NCBI RefSeq assembly: GCF_002085925.2
Contig: NZ_CP053562.1
Location: 3,299,501 to 3,363,500, forward strand
Length of the DNA stretch: 64,000 bases
Origin: Thioclava electrotropha
Lineage (GTDB): Bacteria > Pseudomonadota > Alphaproteobacteria > Rhodobacterales > Rhodobacteraceae
Direction of reading: 5' to 3'
In this document: one piece after another, positions 47,355-57,077 of the stretch
How the letters are laid out: the number at the start of each line of letters is the position of its first letter
Numbering within the stretch: position 1 is the first letter of the stretch
Translations under genes and position numbers: made by a program
Notes under the pieces: generated by a model
What the model was told of the DNA's origin: nothing
The model's database searches: none
What the model saw: only the letters and a program-made list of their open reading frames with translations

Positions 47355-48782
47355 TCAATGCACCGTGCAGACCATGCAGGGATCGAAACTGCGCACGATA
47401 TGCTGCACCGAGACCGGCGTGGTCTCGCCCTCGCCGACCGGCGCGCCGACCAGCGCAGCCTCCAGCGGTCCCGGCACACCCTCCGCGTCGCGCGGGCTGA
47501 AATTCCACGTCGTCGGCGCGATGATCTGATAGGAGGCGATGCGCCCGTCCTCGATCCGTAGCCAATGCCCCAGCGCGCCGCGCGCGGCCTCGACCAGCCC
47601 CGCACCCTGCCCTGCCTCGGGCAGATCGCCTTGCACCATGAACGCAGCCCCCGGGTCGATGCCTTTCGCAAGCCCCTCCATGAAGGCTTGCGTCCGCGCC
47701 AGTTCCAAGAGCCGCCCTGCAACCCGCGCCAGAACGCCGCCGCCCGCCAGCGCACGCGCCAGCGGATGCCCGTCCACGACCTGCCGCGCGAGCGCGCCGG
47801 TCTCCACCGTCTGACCGTTCAGCCGCGGCGCCTTGCACCAGCTATAGGCGGCGTCGCGCATCGCCTCATCGGGCCGTGTCTCGCCCTGCCAGGGATGGGC
47901 CTGCGCCCCCAGCATCCACGCATGGCTCAGGTCTTCCGTGATCGCGCCGAAATCGACCGCGCCCAAGGACCCGTCCCACAGCCCACGCCCAAAGCCATAG
48001 CCTTCGGCCAGCGGATAGGCTCCGAAGCTCATATACCGGCCCGAGCCGCGACCGAGCCGGTCCAGATCCAGATCGGCCGCGATGCGCAGGAACAGCCCCG
48101 CATCGCCCGCCTCCCACGCCATCAGCTGATCGACGGTTTCGATCGCACAGAAGGCTTCCAGCGACCCGCCGAAAACCACCTCCTCCAGATACCGCCGGAA
48201 AGCGCGCAACGTCGTCTCGATGCGCACCTTGTCGCGCGATCCCGGCGCGCGGGTCACGCCGCCCGGCTGGATTGCGAGCGTATGGGGCCATTTGCCCGCC
48301 ATCAGCCCGAGGATATGCATCAGCTCGGCGCGTGCCGCGACCGCCGCGCGCTGCGCGCCGCCCTCGGCGGGGGTGAAGCGCGACACCGCCCGGTCAAACC
48401 ACGGTTTTCCTGCATACACGGGGCGGATGAAATCGGGCATGAAGAACAGGTTGAAATGGAACAGGTGGTCCGAGACATTCTCGACCGCATGGATCAGCGC
48501 CGCCATACCCGCGCCCTGCGGCGTGGGCTCCAGCCCCATGGCCGCGCCCAGCGCGCGCGCCGCCGCCGCGGACTGGCTGATCGAGCAGATGCCGCAGATC
48601 CGCGGCGTGATCGTCAGCGCATCGCGCGGGTCTTTGCCTTCCAGCATCCGCTCGAACCCGCGATAGAGCGGCGAGTTCACGCGCGCCTCGGCCACCGCCC
48701 CACCGGCGAGATCGAGATGCACTTCCAGATCGCCCTCGACCCGGTTGAACGGGCCCACAACGAGGCGCGGCGTCTCTGTCAT
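47355..48782 (-). CDS. hupV: H2-sensing hydrogenase large subunit HupV
   Basis: Large subunit of the regulatory (group 2b) hydrogenase (475 aa). Ni-Fe ligand motifs are PRICGICSIS and, at the very C-terminus, DPCMVCTVH. The protein ends at that His without a cleavable extension, as known for sensor hydrogenases, so no HupD step is needed. The ATG at 48782 overlaps the hupU stop. With HupU it senses H2 and relieves HupT kinase activity. Confidence 0.96.
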   Translation of the reverse strand: MTETPRLVVGPFNRVEGDLEVHLDLAGGAVAEARVNSPLYRGFERMLEGKDPRDALTITPRICGICSISQSAAAARALGAAMGLEPTPQGAGMAALIHAVENVSDHLFHFNLFFMPDFIRPVYAGKPWFDRAVSRFTPAEGGAQRAAVAARAELMHILGLMAGKWPHTLAIQPGGVTRAPGSRDKVRIETTLRAFRRYLEEVVFGGSLEAFCAIETVDQLMAWEAGDAGLFLRIAADLDLDRLGRGSGRYMSFGAYPLAEGYGFGRGLWDGSLGAVDFGAITEDLSHAWMLGAQAHPWQGETRPDEAMRDAAYSWCKAPRLNGQTVETGALARQVVDGHPLARALAGGGVLARVAGRLLELARTQAFMEGLAKGIDPGAAFMVQGDLPEAGQGAGLVEAARGALGHWLRIEDGRIASYQIIAPTTWNFSPRDAEGVPGPLEAALVGAPVGEGETTPVSVQHIVRSFDPCMVCTVH

Positions 48783-49777
48783 CTGCGTCCTTTCGGCTTG
48801 CGGATCGTCGGCGTCACCTCGACCCGGTCGGCGACCGCGTTCTTCGCGATCCGCTCGGGCGTCGCCGCTTTCGACAGCGAGGCGAGCGCCATGAACCACG
48901 CTTTGGGCATATCGGTCGGAAGGCCCACCGGGATGCCTGCGATCTTCGGCGTCTCGGTGAAGGAATGGCGCGGTTCCTCGAACTCAGGCGCAGTGCAGTT
49001 GATGCAGGGGTATCCGCCCGAGGTGCATGACCCGTCGCCGTTCCACGGCCGGATGTTACAATCGCCCACGGCCTGCGTGCCGATGCAGCCCAAGTTCTCC
49101 ATCATGCAACCGATATCGGACAGCTCCACCGCCGAGGCCTTGTATTCGTAGAACTCGTTTTTCGAGCAACCGTGATGGACGAGGTGCTTGGCGTAGAACA
49201 GCGGCCGCCCGAAAGCGTCGAGGTCTTCCGCCCCGAGCGCGCCTTCATTCAGCAGCAAAAGCGTCTCGGTCACCCAGTCGGGATGGGTCGGGCAGCCTGC
49301 CACGTTGATCACCGGTAGCCCCGAGATCGAGCGGAATTCAACCGGCAGCGCTCCGCCCGGCAGCGCGCCGTCATATTGTACGCCTACTGCATCGGAGGGG
49401 TTGCCGCCCGCCGAGGTCACGCCGCCATAGGTCGCGCAGGTGCCTACCGCGACCACATGGCGGGCTTTCGGCGCGAGGCTCTCCACCCAGTCGAGCATCG
49501 AGCGCCCGGTGCCGGACACCATCTGGAACTTGCCCGTCCCACGCGGCCCGCGGGCGATGGAGCCCTCGACGGCCAGCACGTCCAGCGCGATCTCGCCGCT
49601 CTCGACCGCCTCGAAAATCGCGCGCACCTCCGCCCCGGTCTCGAGGCTGACGGTCGGGTGCCAGAGGAACTCGATCCCCGCCCCGCCCAGCGTGTCGAAG
49701 ACATTCGGGGATTCCGCACAAAGGAGCGACATGGTGCAGCCGCCGCAGCCTGCCGCTTGCAGCCAGAGAACCTTCAT
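48779..49777 (-). CDS. hupU: H2-sensing hydrogenase small subunit HupU
   Basis: Small subunit of the sensor hydrogenase (332 aa). It has no Tat signal, starting directly with MKVLWLQAAGCGGCTMSLL, so it stays in the cytoplasm. Fe-S ligands are visible in VGTCATYGGVTSAGG, HHGCSKNEFYEYK, CMMENLGCIGTQAVGDCN and CINCTAPEFEE. It overlaps hupT and hupV by 4 bp each. Confidence 0.96.
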   Translation of the reverse strand: MKVLWLQAAGCGGCTMSLLCAESPNVFDTLGGAGIEFLWHPTVSLETGAEVRAIFEAVESGEIALDVLAVEGSIARGPRGTGKFQMVSGTGRSMLDWVESLAPKARHVVAVGTCATYGGVTSAGGNPSDAVGVQYDGALPGGALPVEFRSISGLPVINVAGCPTHPDWVTETLLLLNEGALGAEDLDAFGRPLFYAKHLVHHGCSKNEFYEYKASAVELSDIGCMMENLGCIGTQAVGDCNIRPWNGDGSCTSGGYPCINCTAPEFEEPRHSFTETPKIAGIPVGLPTDMPKAWFMALASLSKAATPERIAKNAVADRVEVTPTIRKPKGRR

Positions 49778-51165
49778 TCCGCTCCCTCGCCCAGTTCCAG
49801 ATCGAAGGAGAAACAGGCCCCGCCCAGCGCCGACCCTTTCGGGCAGAGCCGCAGACGCCCACCATGTTCCTCGATGATCTTATGGCTGATCGCGAGGCCC
49901 AGCCCCGTGCCCGCCCCCACCGCCTTGGTGGTGAAGAACGGATCGAAGATCGCCTGCGTCAGCTCCTCGGTCACGCCGGGGCCATTGTCGCCAACCGACA
50001 GCACCCCGCGCCCCTCCATCACGCGCGCGTCGACCTCGATCCGGCCGGTGCCCTCTTCCAGCCCCGAGAGCGCGTCGATCGCATTTTGCACGAGATTCAT
50101 CACGACCTGCTGGATATGCCCCTGCCGACCGCGCACCTGCAGCGTCTCCGCGCCGGTGAAGGCGATCTCGACCCCGGCCTTGGAGCCGCGCTGCACCCAG
50201 TTCGCCGCCACCCGCGCGGTCTCGACCAGATCGAAGACGACCATCTCGCCAGAGCCTTCGGCACTCAGCCTCCGCAGATCCTCGACGATGTCGCGCACCC
50301 GTTCGGCCCCGTCGCGCGCGCCCTCGATGGCCGAACGCAGGTTGCGGATTTCGCGGTCGAGCTTCAGCTCCTCTCGCAGGGCGATCAGCGCCTCGCGATC
50401 CGCTCCGGCCTGCACTTTCTCGAAATAGGCCTCGAACTTGCCCGCATAGCGCTCCAACGCATGGGTGTTCGCGTAGACGAAGGAAATCGGGTTGTTCAGC
50501 TCATGCGCGACGCCAGCAAGCAGACGGCCCAGCGAGGCCAGCTTCTCGTTGCGCACCAGCTGCGCCTGCGTCGATTTCAGTTCTTCGTGGCTGCGCTCCA
50601 GCTCGGAATAGGCTTGGCGCAATTCGCCCAAGGGTCGGCCGGTCAGCACATAGCCCGCGATGCGAGAGCGTTCGTCCATGCGCGGACTGATCGACAGCTC
50701 GAGCGGCGCGGGGCCTTCCGGCCCGCTCAGCGCCGCTTCGATCGTCACCGGTTTGCGGGTATTCGCAGCTTCCGCCAACCCGCGATCCAAGGCCTCCACC
50801 GAGCGCGCGTCGAACATGCCCGCGAGCTTGCGACCGTGCCACGCGCCGGGCGGCTCGCCCGTCAGGCTCGCGACCGAGGCCGAAGTTTCCAGCACCTCGC
50901 CCGAGCGCGAAATCACGATCAGCGCATCCGAAACCGAGGCGAGGATCGACCCGAGGAAAGAGCGCAGATCTTCCAGTTCGTGGTTCTGCTGCTCCAGCCG
51001 CTCCTGATAGTCCACCAGATCGGCATAGGTCCGGTCGACCGCCGAGAGCACATCGAACCAGACGTCTTCGCCCTCCCCCTCATCCGCGCCCGGCGCGTGG
51101 CGCAACAGCCCGGCCAAGGTCGGGTCCAAGGGGTGCTGGCTATCGGGTGCGGACTCGCGCGACAT
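49774..51165 (-). CDS. hupT: HupT sensor histidine kinase
   Basis: Soluble histidine kinase (463 aa) of the H2-sensing pathway. A coiled-coil-prone N-terminal segment (about 35-75, including YQERLEQQNHELEDLRSF) leads to a PAS domain (about 75-190). The HisKA box holds the phospho-His in LLAGVAHELNNPISFVY, and the HATPase domain shows NLVQNAIDAL, VGDNGPGV and GTGLGLAISHKIIEEHGG. In R. capsulatus it phosphorylates HupR, which switches the hup genes off, until HupUV binds H2. The ATG at 51165 is chosen. First gene of hupTUV. Confidence 0.94.
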   Translation of the reverse strand: MSRESAPDSQHPLDPTLAGLLRHAPGADEGEGEDVWFDVLSAVDRTYADLVDYQERLEQQNHELEDLRSFLGSILASVSDALIVISRSGEVLETSASVASLTGEPPGAWHGRKLAGMFDARSVEALDRGLAEAANTRKPVTIEAALSGPEGPAPLELSISPRMDERSRIAGYVLTGRPLGELRQAYSELERSHEELKSTQAQLVRNEKLASLGRLLAGVAHELNNPISFVYANTHALERYAGKFEAYFEKVQAGADREALIALREELKLDREIRNLRSAIEGARDGAERVRDIVEDLRRLSAEGSGEMVVFDLVETARVAANWVQRGSKAGVEIAFTGAETLQVRGRQGHIQQVVMNLVQNAIDALSGLEEGTGRIEVDARVMEGRGVLSVGDNGPGVTEELTQAIFDPFFTTKAVGAGTGLGLAISHKIIEEHGGRLRLCPKGSALGGACFSFDLELGEGAE

Positions 51166-51422
51166 GACACTCTCAAAGCCGGGCGCGACGGGCGCCCATC
51201 CCTTATCGCTAGCCCATTCGGGACGCTCAGTCCATGATCTCGGGCCCCGCACCGAGGGGCGCATTTCGTGTCAAAAGACGCACCATACCCCAAGATGACC
51301 TTCCGTCAGCCCGCGCCTCGCCCTCTTGGCAAGGGCGCGCGCTTTGCCAAAACTACAGCGCGAGCGCAAACAGGCGGGTGACTTGGCGCGTCCGGCGCGG
51401 CGGGAACCCGAGGGAGGACGAG

Positions 51423-52841
51423 ATGCGGGGATGGAAAGCGGTGCTTGCCGGGATCGGCGGGCTTGTCGTGGTGGCGGTGCTCTACGCGGTGATCGTGCCG
51501 CCGGAGCTGCTGCGCGTGGGCGCTGGCTATAGCGCGAAGATCACCTGCTCGGCGGAAGCGCTGCAAGGCCGTGACCCCGACGAAGTTCTCGAAACCGATG
51601 TGCAGGCGCCGGGCAACCCATTGCTGCGCGCCTTCTGGGTCAGCACCGACCGCCGGGCAGGCCGGGTCCGGGCCGCCTTCGCCGGGATCATCGCGCCCAC
51701 CACCGCCGAGGAGCGCGTGGGCCTCGGCTGCGCGACCTACCCCGATGGCAATCTGGCCGACGCCGGCGATCAAAGCGCCCCGCCCGCGCCGGGGCCCAGC
51801 AAAAGCGCCGCCCTCTGGCCCACCGGGTCGAAAACCGACCTGACCGGGCAAGGCCGCTTCGATGCGGTTTTGCGCGACGATGCACTGACCGGGCCGGGGA
51901 TGCGCGCGGTGGTGGTGATCAAGGATGGCAAGCTGGTCGCCGAACGCTACGGCGATGGCTTCGATGCCGCGACGCCGCTTCTGGGCTGGTCGATGACGAA
52001 GACCGTCACTGCGGCCCTTGTCGGCACCGCGATCGAGGCGGGCAAGCTGCGGATGGACCAAAGCGACCTGCTGCCCGAATGGCAGGGCGACGACCGTGCG
52101 AAGATCACCGTCGCGCAGCTGATGTCGATGTCGAGCGGGCTGCGCTTCAACGAGGATTACGGCGACGTCTCTGACGTGACGCGGATGCTCTATCTCGAGC
52201 CGGACATGGCGCAATTCGCAGCCTCGCAGCCGCTCGATCACCCGCCCGGCACCCATTTCAGCTATTCCAGCGGCACCGCCGTGCTGCTGTCACGCATCTG
52301 GCAAAATGCGGTGGGCGACACCTCCACCGCGCTCGCCTGGCCGCGCCGCAAGCTGTTCGATCCGCTCGGGATGAGCTCGGCCACGCTCGAGACCGACGCC
52401 TCCGGGACCTTCGTGGGCAGCTCCTACCTCTACGCCACCGCGCGGGACTGGGCGCGTTTCGGCCAGTTCCTGCTACAGGATGGCAAATGGGATGGTCGGC
52501 AATTGCTGCCCGCCGAATTTGTGCAGCGGATGCATGCACCCGCCCCGACCGACGGAGTCTATGGGCAGGGCATGACATGGCTGGCTGGCCCGAGCGATCA
52601 GCAGAAAGCGGGCGATGATGCGCGGTTCGGGCTGCCCGCCGACACCTATTGGCTCGAGGGGCATGACGGGCAGACCGTCACCGTGATCCCCTCGGCCGAT
52701 ATGGTCGTGGTGCGGATGGGACTGACGCCGTCGGACCTGAACTACCGCCCGCAGAAGCTGGTGGCGGCACTGCTGGACGCGGCGAAGGCCACGGCTCACG
52801 CTTCGTCGAACATCCCTTCGAACAGCGCCGAAGACAGGTAA
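51423..52841 (+). CDS. Serine hydrolase of the class C beta-lactamase/PBP4* type
   Basis: A 472-aa membrane-anchored serine hydrolase. An N-terminal helix (about 5-22, [19 protein letters not shown]) is followed by a linker and a beta-lactamase-fold domain from about residue 150. The active-site Ser/Lys are in WSMTKT (near 190-193), and the Tyr element is FSYSSGTAV (near 281). The C-terminal HGHxxG-type motif appears as [11 protein letters not shown]. The start at 51423 follows GAGGACGAG. Its 3' end overlaps the convergent cysK by 46 bp. The substrate is unknown (peptide, ester or D-amino compound). Confidence 0.85.
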   Translation: MRGWKAVLAGIGGLVVVAVLYAVIVPPELLRVGAGYSAKITCSAEALQGRDPDEVLETDVQAPGNPLLRAFWVSTDRRAGRVRAAFAGIIAPTTAEERVGLGCATYPDGNLADAGDQSAPPAPGPSKSAALWPTGSKTDLTGQGRFDAVLRDDALTGPGMRAVVVIKDGKLVAERYGDGFDAATPLLGWSMTKTVTAALVGTAIEAGKLRMDQSDLLPEWQGDDRAKITVAQLMSMSSGLRFNEDYGDVSDVTRMLYLEPDMAQFAASQPLDHPPGTHFSYSSGTAVLLSRIWQNAVGDTSTALAWPRRKLFDPLGMSSATLETDASGTFVGSSYLYATARDWARFGQFLLQDGKWDGRQLLPAEFVQRMHAPAPTDGVYGQGMTWLAGPSDQQKAGDDARFGLPADTYWLEGHDGQTVTVIPSADMVVVRMGLTPSDLNYRPQKLVAALLDAAKATAHASSNIPSNSAEDR

Positions 52842-53761
52842 CGCTCGCCCGAATCCGGCAGCACGACGACGATGGTCTTGCCCGCGTTCTCCGGTTCGCG
52901 CGCGAGGCGCAAGGCCGCAGCCGCAGCCGCGCCGCAGGAGATCCCGGCCAAGATGCCCTCTTCGCGCGCCAGCCGCCGGGCCGTCTCGATCGCCTCGTCA
53001 TTGCTGACCTGCTCGATCCGGTCCACGAGATCCATGTCGAGCACTTTCGGCACGAAGCCCGCCCCGATGCCCTGGATCTTGTGCGGGCCGGGCTGCAGCG
53101 CCTCGCCCGCGCGGGCCTGCGTGAGAACGGGGCTGGCCTCGGGCTCCACCGCGACCGAGATCACCGGCAGACCCTTTTCCTTTTTCAGATAGCGCGAAAC
53201 GCCAGTGATCGTGCCGCCCGTGCCGACGCCCGCGACGAAGATATCGACCACGCCATCGGTATCCTCGAAGATTTCCGGACCCGTGGTCTTCTCGTGAATC
53301 TCGGGGTTCGCCGGGTTGTTGAACTGCTGCAGCAGCACGTAGCGATCGGGATCGGAGGCCGCGATCTCCTCGGCCTTGGCAATCGCCCCCTTCATGCCCT
53401 GCGCGCCTTCGGTCAGCACGAGCTTCGCGCCATAAGCCAGAAGCAGCTTGCGCCGTTCGATGCTCATCGTGTCGGGCATGGTCAGCGTGATCGGGATGCC
53501 GCGAGACGCGGCGACGAAGGCCAGCGCGATCCCCGTGTTGCCCGAGGTCGGCTCGACGATCTCCTTGCCGGGACCGAGCACGCCGCGTTCCTCGGCATCC
53601 CAGATCATGTTCGCACCGACACGGCATTTCACCGACCACGCCGGGTTGCGCCCCTCGATCTTGGCCAGAACGGTCGCGCCCGCCCCCTCGGTCATGCGGT
53701 TGAGCCGCACCAGCGGCGTGTTTCCGATGCTGAGAGAATTGTCTTCGTAGATCCGTGCCAT
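52796..53761 (-). CDS. cysK: Cysteine synthase A (O-acetylserine sulfhydrylase)
   Basis: PLP enzyme (321 aa) making cysteine from O-acetylserine and sulfide. The PLP lysine is in [14 protein letters not shown], the asparagine loop in [15 protein letters not shown], and the phosphate-binding GTGGT in [17 protein letters not shown]. It ends with [20 protein letters not shown], typical of CysK. The ATG at 53761 has GGGAG about 9 nt upstream. It is monocistronic, 7.5 kb beyond the hydrogenase genes and far from cysDNC. Confidence 0.96.
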   Translation of the reverse strand: MARIYEDNSLSIGNTPLVRLNRMTEGAGATVLAKIEGRNPAWSVKCRVGANMIWDAEERGVLGPGKEIVEPTSGNTGIALAFVAASRGIPITLTMPDTMSIERRKLLLAYGAKLVLTEGAQGMKGAIAKAEEIAASDPDRYVLLQQFNNPANPEIHEKTTGPEIFEDTDGVVDIFVAGVGTGGTITGVSRYLKKEKGLPVISVAVEPEASPVLTQARAGEALQPGPHKIQGIGAGFVPKVLDMDLVDRIEQVSNDEAIETARRLAREEGILAGISCGAAAAAALRLAREPENAGKTIVVVLPDSGERYLSSALFEGMFDEA

Positions 53762-53827
53762 GCGCGCGCTCCCTTCCTGTCGTTTGCCGCGCCATCAAAG
53801 AGCAACACGCGCGGAAGGGAAAGACGA

Positions 53828-53851
53828 AAGCCTCGCATCGCTGCGAGGCTT
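53828..53851 (-). terminator. Terminator after the lasso-type small gene
   Basis: A perfect 10-bp stem (AAGCCTCGCA / TGCGAGGCTT) with loop TCGC lies 50-73 bp after the stop of the 53901 gene. On the minus strand it is followed by TCGTCTTT. This gives the small gene its own transcript end, separate from cysK. Confidence 0.7.
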
Positions 53852-53900
53852 CCACTTCTTTACCGGGCAACTGGCAGCACCCGGAGCTTTCCGAACGCCG

Positions 53901-54074
53901 TTACGAGAAGGCTAAATCCGGCGGACAGTACGAGCCGTGTCCGTCATAATCGTCATCCTTGTGTCCGCGACCGCGGCCGCCATGCGTCAGATCTTCGAGA
54001 GACCCCAAATGTTTCAATTTGGGCCGCTCATACCGGATGGCGTCATTTTTGCTTCGAGAATTTTCAATCACCAC
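53901..54074 (-). CDS. Putative RiPP precursor with lasso-peptide-type leader
   Basis: A 57-aa product. Residues 15-30 fit the lasso leader recognition pattern Y-x2-P-x-L-x2-LG-x4-LT (YERPKLKHLGSLEDLT). The Thr is at -2 to Gly32; a core starting there has Gly1 and Asp at position 9, the spacing needed for a macrolactam ring. The 26-residue core is rich in Gly, Arg, Asp and His (GGRGRGHKDDDYDGHGSY, then CPPDLAFS). The start is GTG at 54074 (GGGGG 5 nt upstream) or the adjacent GTG at 54071; an in-frame GTG at 54086 is less likely. No lasso B or C gene is in the window. Confidence 0.6.
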   Translation of the reverse strand: MVIENSRSKNDAIRYERPKLKHLGSLEDLTHGGRGRGHKDDDYDGHGSYCPPDLAFS

Positions 54075-54086
54075 ATATACCCCCAC

Positions 54087-54352
54087 GTTTGATTGAATAT
54101 AGAAAGGGTTACACAGCTCTGATGAACCGCTAGCGGTTTTTGCGGCGATTCAATCCGCGGTTGCGCGCGCATTTAAAAGTCACCCGAAAATGCTTAAAAA
54201 ACGCGCATTTACGGGCTGGATTCCTGAATTTATCGAAATTGCGATCGGCGGCGGCTGGCCGAAAACCCCTGCGCAAGACACGAGGGAATCGCCTGACCGT
54301 CAGCTATTCGCGGCGGAACGTTCTGTTTTCACACACTTAATGCGTGTTAAAT
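54087..54352. other. AT-rich intergenic region upstream of the lasso-type gene
   Basis: About 265 bp, visibly lower in GC than the neighbours, between the RiPP-like gene and the glycosyltransferase ending at 54353. On the minus strand a TATATT element lies about 25 bp before the RiPP-like start and could be a -10 box. Short open frames here lack ribosome-binding sites. Confidence 0.5.
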
Positions 54353-55312
54353 TCAGTTACTTACTCTCGGCAAAGTGGCATCTACAGAGGAATGAGCGCG
54401 GCCGACAAAGCGCACGGCATTCCGCTTCAGGATCGCCTTCGGCTGGAAATTTCCCGGCACGCCATTCGCCGCAATCCCCGCCTTCTGGAGCGCCTCGATC
54501 CGTGCCGAACGCGGTATCCGCAGAACCTCGCCAGCCAGAAATGCGTCCTTCGCCTCTGGCGAGGTTCGGCCCCAGATCGCCCGTTGAAGCCGCGTGATTG
54601 ACGCCTTGAGATCAAGCTCGCGACGCAGCCACCCTTTGTCGAGGCCCAGATTGCGAGTGGTCGATGTCTCGTTCTCTGCCCACGCGGCCAGCCGTTCGCG
54701 ACAGACATAGACAGGTTCGGAGATCAGAGCCGTGCGCAGATATTCCTCCAGCGTCGGGATCGTATCGACCTTCACCGCCAGACTGCCCTTCATATTTCGC
54801 GACCAGAACAGCGCACCATTCGACACGCCGATCGATCCGAAGATCGCCAGATGGACCTCTTCGGGCGTGTAAGTGCGCTCGTCATAGACATCATCGAAGA
54901 TGCCCTTGTCGCCGAGATAGGCGTTTGGCGTCCGGCTTTCGTGCTCGATGACCTGGCTCAGCATGCAGAGGTTCACCCCCTGCTGGGTGCAAATCTCGTG
55001 CCCGCGCGCAAGGTAGTCCGGGAAGACCTGGTTATCGTCTTCCAACATGCAGAAGTAATCGGCCTTGTAGGGGTTCTCCTTGAGAAAGCAGTCATCGAGA
55101 TTGCGCGTCATGAATTTCTGCGGGCGGTTCTGCACATAGTGAACCCGCGGATCGCCAATCTCTTCGACCATCGCGCGGCCGCTCGCATCGGGGCAGTCGT
55201 CGCGCACCTCACAGACCCAGTCCTCGAAGGTCTGCGCCTGAAGCGTGCCTATGGCACGCCGCAACAGGTCGGGGCGCCGATAGGTCGGCATACGCACGAG
55301 CGCTAACGGCAT
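54353..55312 (-). CDS. Family 2 glycosyltransferase
   Basis: A 319-aa GT-A fold glycosyltransferase of family 2. The N-terminus VRMPTYRRPDLLRRAIGTL gives the nucleotide-sugar fold, with a DxD-like element in YFCMLEDDNQVFPDY. The C-terminal ~100 residues are helical and not assigned. The ATG at 55312 has GGAGGG upstream; an upstream extension is unlikely. It follows the gene at 55380 by 67 bp and probably forms a two-gene operon with it. The acceptor is unknown; the exo genes nearby suggest surface polysaccharide. Confidence 0.82.
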   Translation of the reverse strand: MPLALVRMPTYRRPDLLRRAIGTLQAQTFEDWVCEVRDDCPDASGRAMVEEIGDPRVHYVQNRPQKFMTRNLDDCFLKENPYKADYFCMLEDDNQVFPDYLARGHEICTQQGVNLCMLSQVIEHESRTPNAYLGDKGIFDDVYDERTYTPEEVHLAIFGSIGVSNGALFWSRNMKGSLAVKVDTIPTLEEYLRTALISEPVYVCRERLAAWAENETSTTRNLGLDKGWLRRELDLKASITRLQRAIWGRTSPEAKDAFLAGEVLRIPRSARIEALQKAGIAANGVPGNFQPKAILKRNAVRFVGRAHSSVDATLPRVSN

Positions 55313-55379
55313 TGGAACACCCTCCTCGTCGAAAAGAGGTTTGACCGACCGCGGCACGCCGATCGTTTACAGTTCGGCA

Positions 55380-56387
55380 TCACGCGATCCTCTCAAACAG
55401 GTCCAGAAAGCGTCGCGCGCCACGCTCGAGGGAAAGCTCGTCGAGGATGTATTCGCGCGGCTGATATTCCGGCAGCCGCGCCCAGAAGTCCTCGAACCGG
55501 TCCTCCATGTTCGCACGCGTCCACCGCAGCCCGCATCGATCGTCAAAATAAGGAACGGCCGAGACTTCGAGGCCTTCGGGGACAAATTTGGCGCCGAGCG
55601 GATCGACGAGTTCGCCCTCATCCCACGCGAAAACCGGAACGCCGGAAGACATCGCCTCCTGATAAGCAAGGCCTTGGGTTTCGTGCTCGGTCACGAAGAT
55701 CAACGCCCGCCCCTTGGCCAAGGCGCTGCGATACTCTGCCAACTCGTGCTCGCCATATTTTAGCTCGACTGAACTCAGGCCGCGACGTTCGAGCATGGCT
55801 CGCAGCGGCTGCATCGTATCCGCCTCGCGCGCGGCGTGGTTCCAGCGGATCTTGTTGTAGATGACACAGTCGATCTGCTTTCGGTTCTCAGCGAGAAGCG
55901 GCCAGCGGTCCGTATCGATCCCGACGAACATCGGGGCCATTTTCGCGGCGACCTGCGGTGTATAAAGCCGGATCGGCCATTCCGACGGCTGCGTCACGAT
56001 CTGATAGTTCCGCTCGGCCAGCATCGCCTCGGCGCGGTCCGGATAGGGAACCCAGCCGGGCCCGAACAGGGTCGGATTGGGCAGATGGACATCGCTCCAG
56101 ACGGACTGATGGCCGGCAATGGCGATCGGTCTGTCCGGTGACCGACGGGCGAGCGCGAAATCATTGATCCGAACGTCATACCCGTTTCGCCGAAGACTTT
56201 CCGTCAGGTTCAGGAACGCCGTGAAGAACCCGGTATAGGGCTGCTTTCGCTTCAATTTGCGGTAGCTGCGCCGCGCAACCCCGCGCAGCTGCGAAAGCTG
56301 CCGCCCCAGAGGCATTTCCCAGGCGCGCATCTCGTAACCGTCATAGAAGACGGGAATAACCTTGTCCGTGAAAGCTGCCCCAGCCAA
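55380..56387 (-). CDS. Glycosyltransferase, GT-B/family 1-like
   Basis: A 335-aa protein resembling a family 1/4 glycosyltransferase. The C-terminal half has the donor-binding pattern ALIFVTEHETQGLAYQEAMS followed by GVPVFAWDEGELVDP. The N-terminal half (RNGYDVRINDFALARR, AIAGHQSVWSDVHLP) is the less conserved acceptor domain. Short for a GT-B enzyme. It is divergent from the exo operon across about 580 bp. Function in polysaccharide decoration is inferred from context. Confidence 0.72.
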   Translation of the reverse strand: MAGAAFTDKVIPVFYDGYEMRAWEMPLGRQLSQLRGVARRSYRKLKRKQPYTGFFTAFLNLTESLRRNGYDVRINDFALARRSPDRPIAIAGHQSVWSDVHLPNPTLFGPGWVPYPDRAEAMLAERNYQIVTQPSEWPIRLYTPQVAAKMAPMFVGIDTDRWPLLAENRKQIDCVIYNKIRWNHAAREADTMQPLRAMLERRGLSSVELKYGEHELAEYRSALAKGRALIFVTEHETQGLAYQEAMSSGVPVFAWDEGELVDPLGAKFVPEGLEVSAVPYFDDRCGLRWTRANMEDRFEDFWARLPEYQPREYILDELSLERGARRFLDLFERIA

Positions 56388-56969
56388 CGTCCACCTTCCC
56401 CTTCGCGCTGCGATCGCGCCGCAAACCGAAGTGGCTTTTCGGGGATCACATGCCCCGCACGCGACGCCCTATGCACTTCAGATGTCCTCCAAGGGTTTCC
56501 ATGACGCGCCGCTCCGAGCCAGCCCGCAGGCAATTCCCGCCACTCGTGCAGCCATGGACGCACAATCACTCAGCAGTGAAAGGTGCAAAAGATGCCAAGC
56601 GCCTATTCAGCAGGCATTTTATCGACAACCCACTAACGAATTCCCGCAAACCCCATTTCTGAATAGGCAACCAACCGGGTTTTCTCAGAGCGCGCGTCGA
56701 AAGAACTCTCATTGCGTAAATAGAATCGCTACCAAAGCGCCAAGCAGCCTCGCTGCAGCGCAGAAAGCACCGCCGATTATTCGTTCACATTACGCACAGT
56801 TTCTAAGCGCCTTGGATATTCGCGCGACGTTTCCACATGCCGCGCGGTAATTCGGTGAACCTGCCCTCCTTAGCATTTGACCGGAAACTGCCCAGATCGA
56901 AGCCTGGTTTTGCGGTAGTTGGTTTTCGTCCGCTCCGCGCCGCGTTTCAGGCGATCTGGAGGAAGTTGA
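56388..56969. other. Long divergent promoter region upstream of the exo operon
   Basis: About 580 bp, AT-richer than the flanks around 56570-56800. It must hold the promoters for the minus-strand glycosyltransferases and the exo genes. I saw no convincing palindrome, terminator or gene. Confidence 0.5.
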
Positions 56970-57077
56970 ATGACTCGAAGTGGGCCCGATGCGAATGTCC
57001 CGCCCCTGCAGACTGACGGTCACGCGGACCATGTGCAGATCGGTGACTGCCACGCCGTTGATCGCGCGGCAGCGTGA
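56970..57077 (+). CDS. Short upstream ORF (35 aa) coupled to exoL
   Basis: A 35-codon frame (starting MTRSGPDANVPPLQTDGHAD, ending DRAAA) with the strongest ribosome-binding site of the operon (GGAGGAAG, 6 nt before the ATG). Its stop TGA overlaps the GTG start of the next gene (GTGA). The glycosyltransferase start itself has almost no Shine-Dalgarno sequence, so this ORF may load ribosomes by translational coupling. The peptide resembles no family known to me. Confidence 0.5.
   Translation: MTRSGPDANVPPLQTDGHADHVQIGDCHAVDRAAA

Noticed and set aside
54140..54340. A 66-codon plus-strand frame in the AT-rich gap
   Set aside because: No ribosome-binding site, Arg/Leu-rich low-complexity translation and no family. 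It lies in the upstream region of the minus-strand RiPP-like gene.
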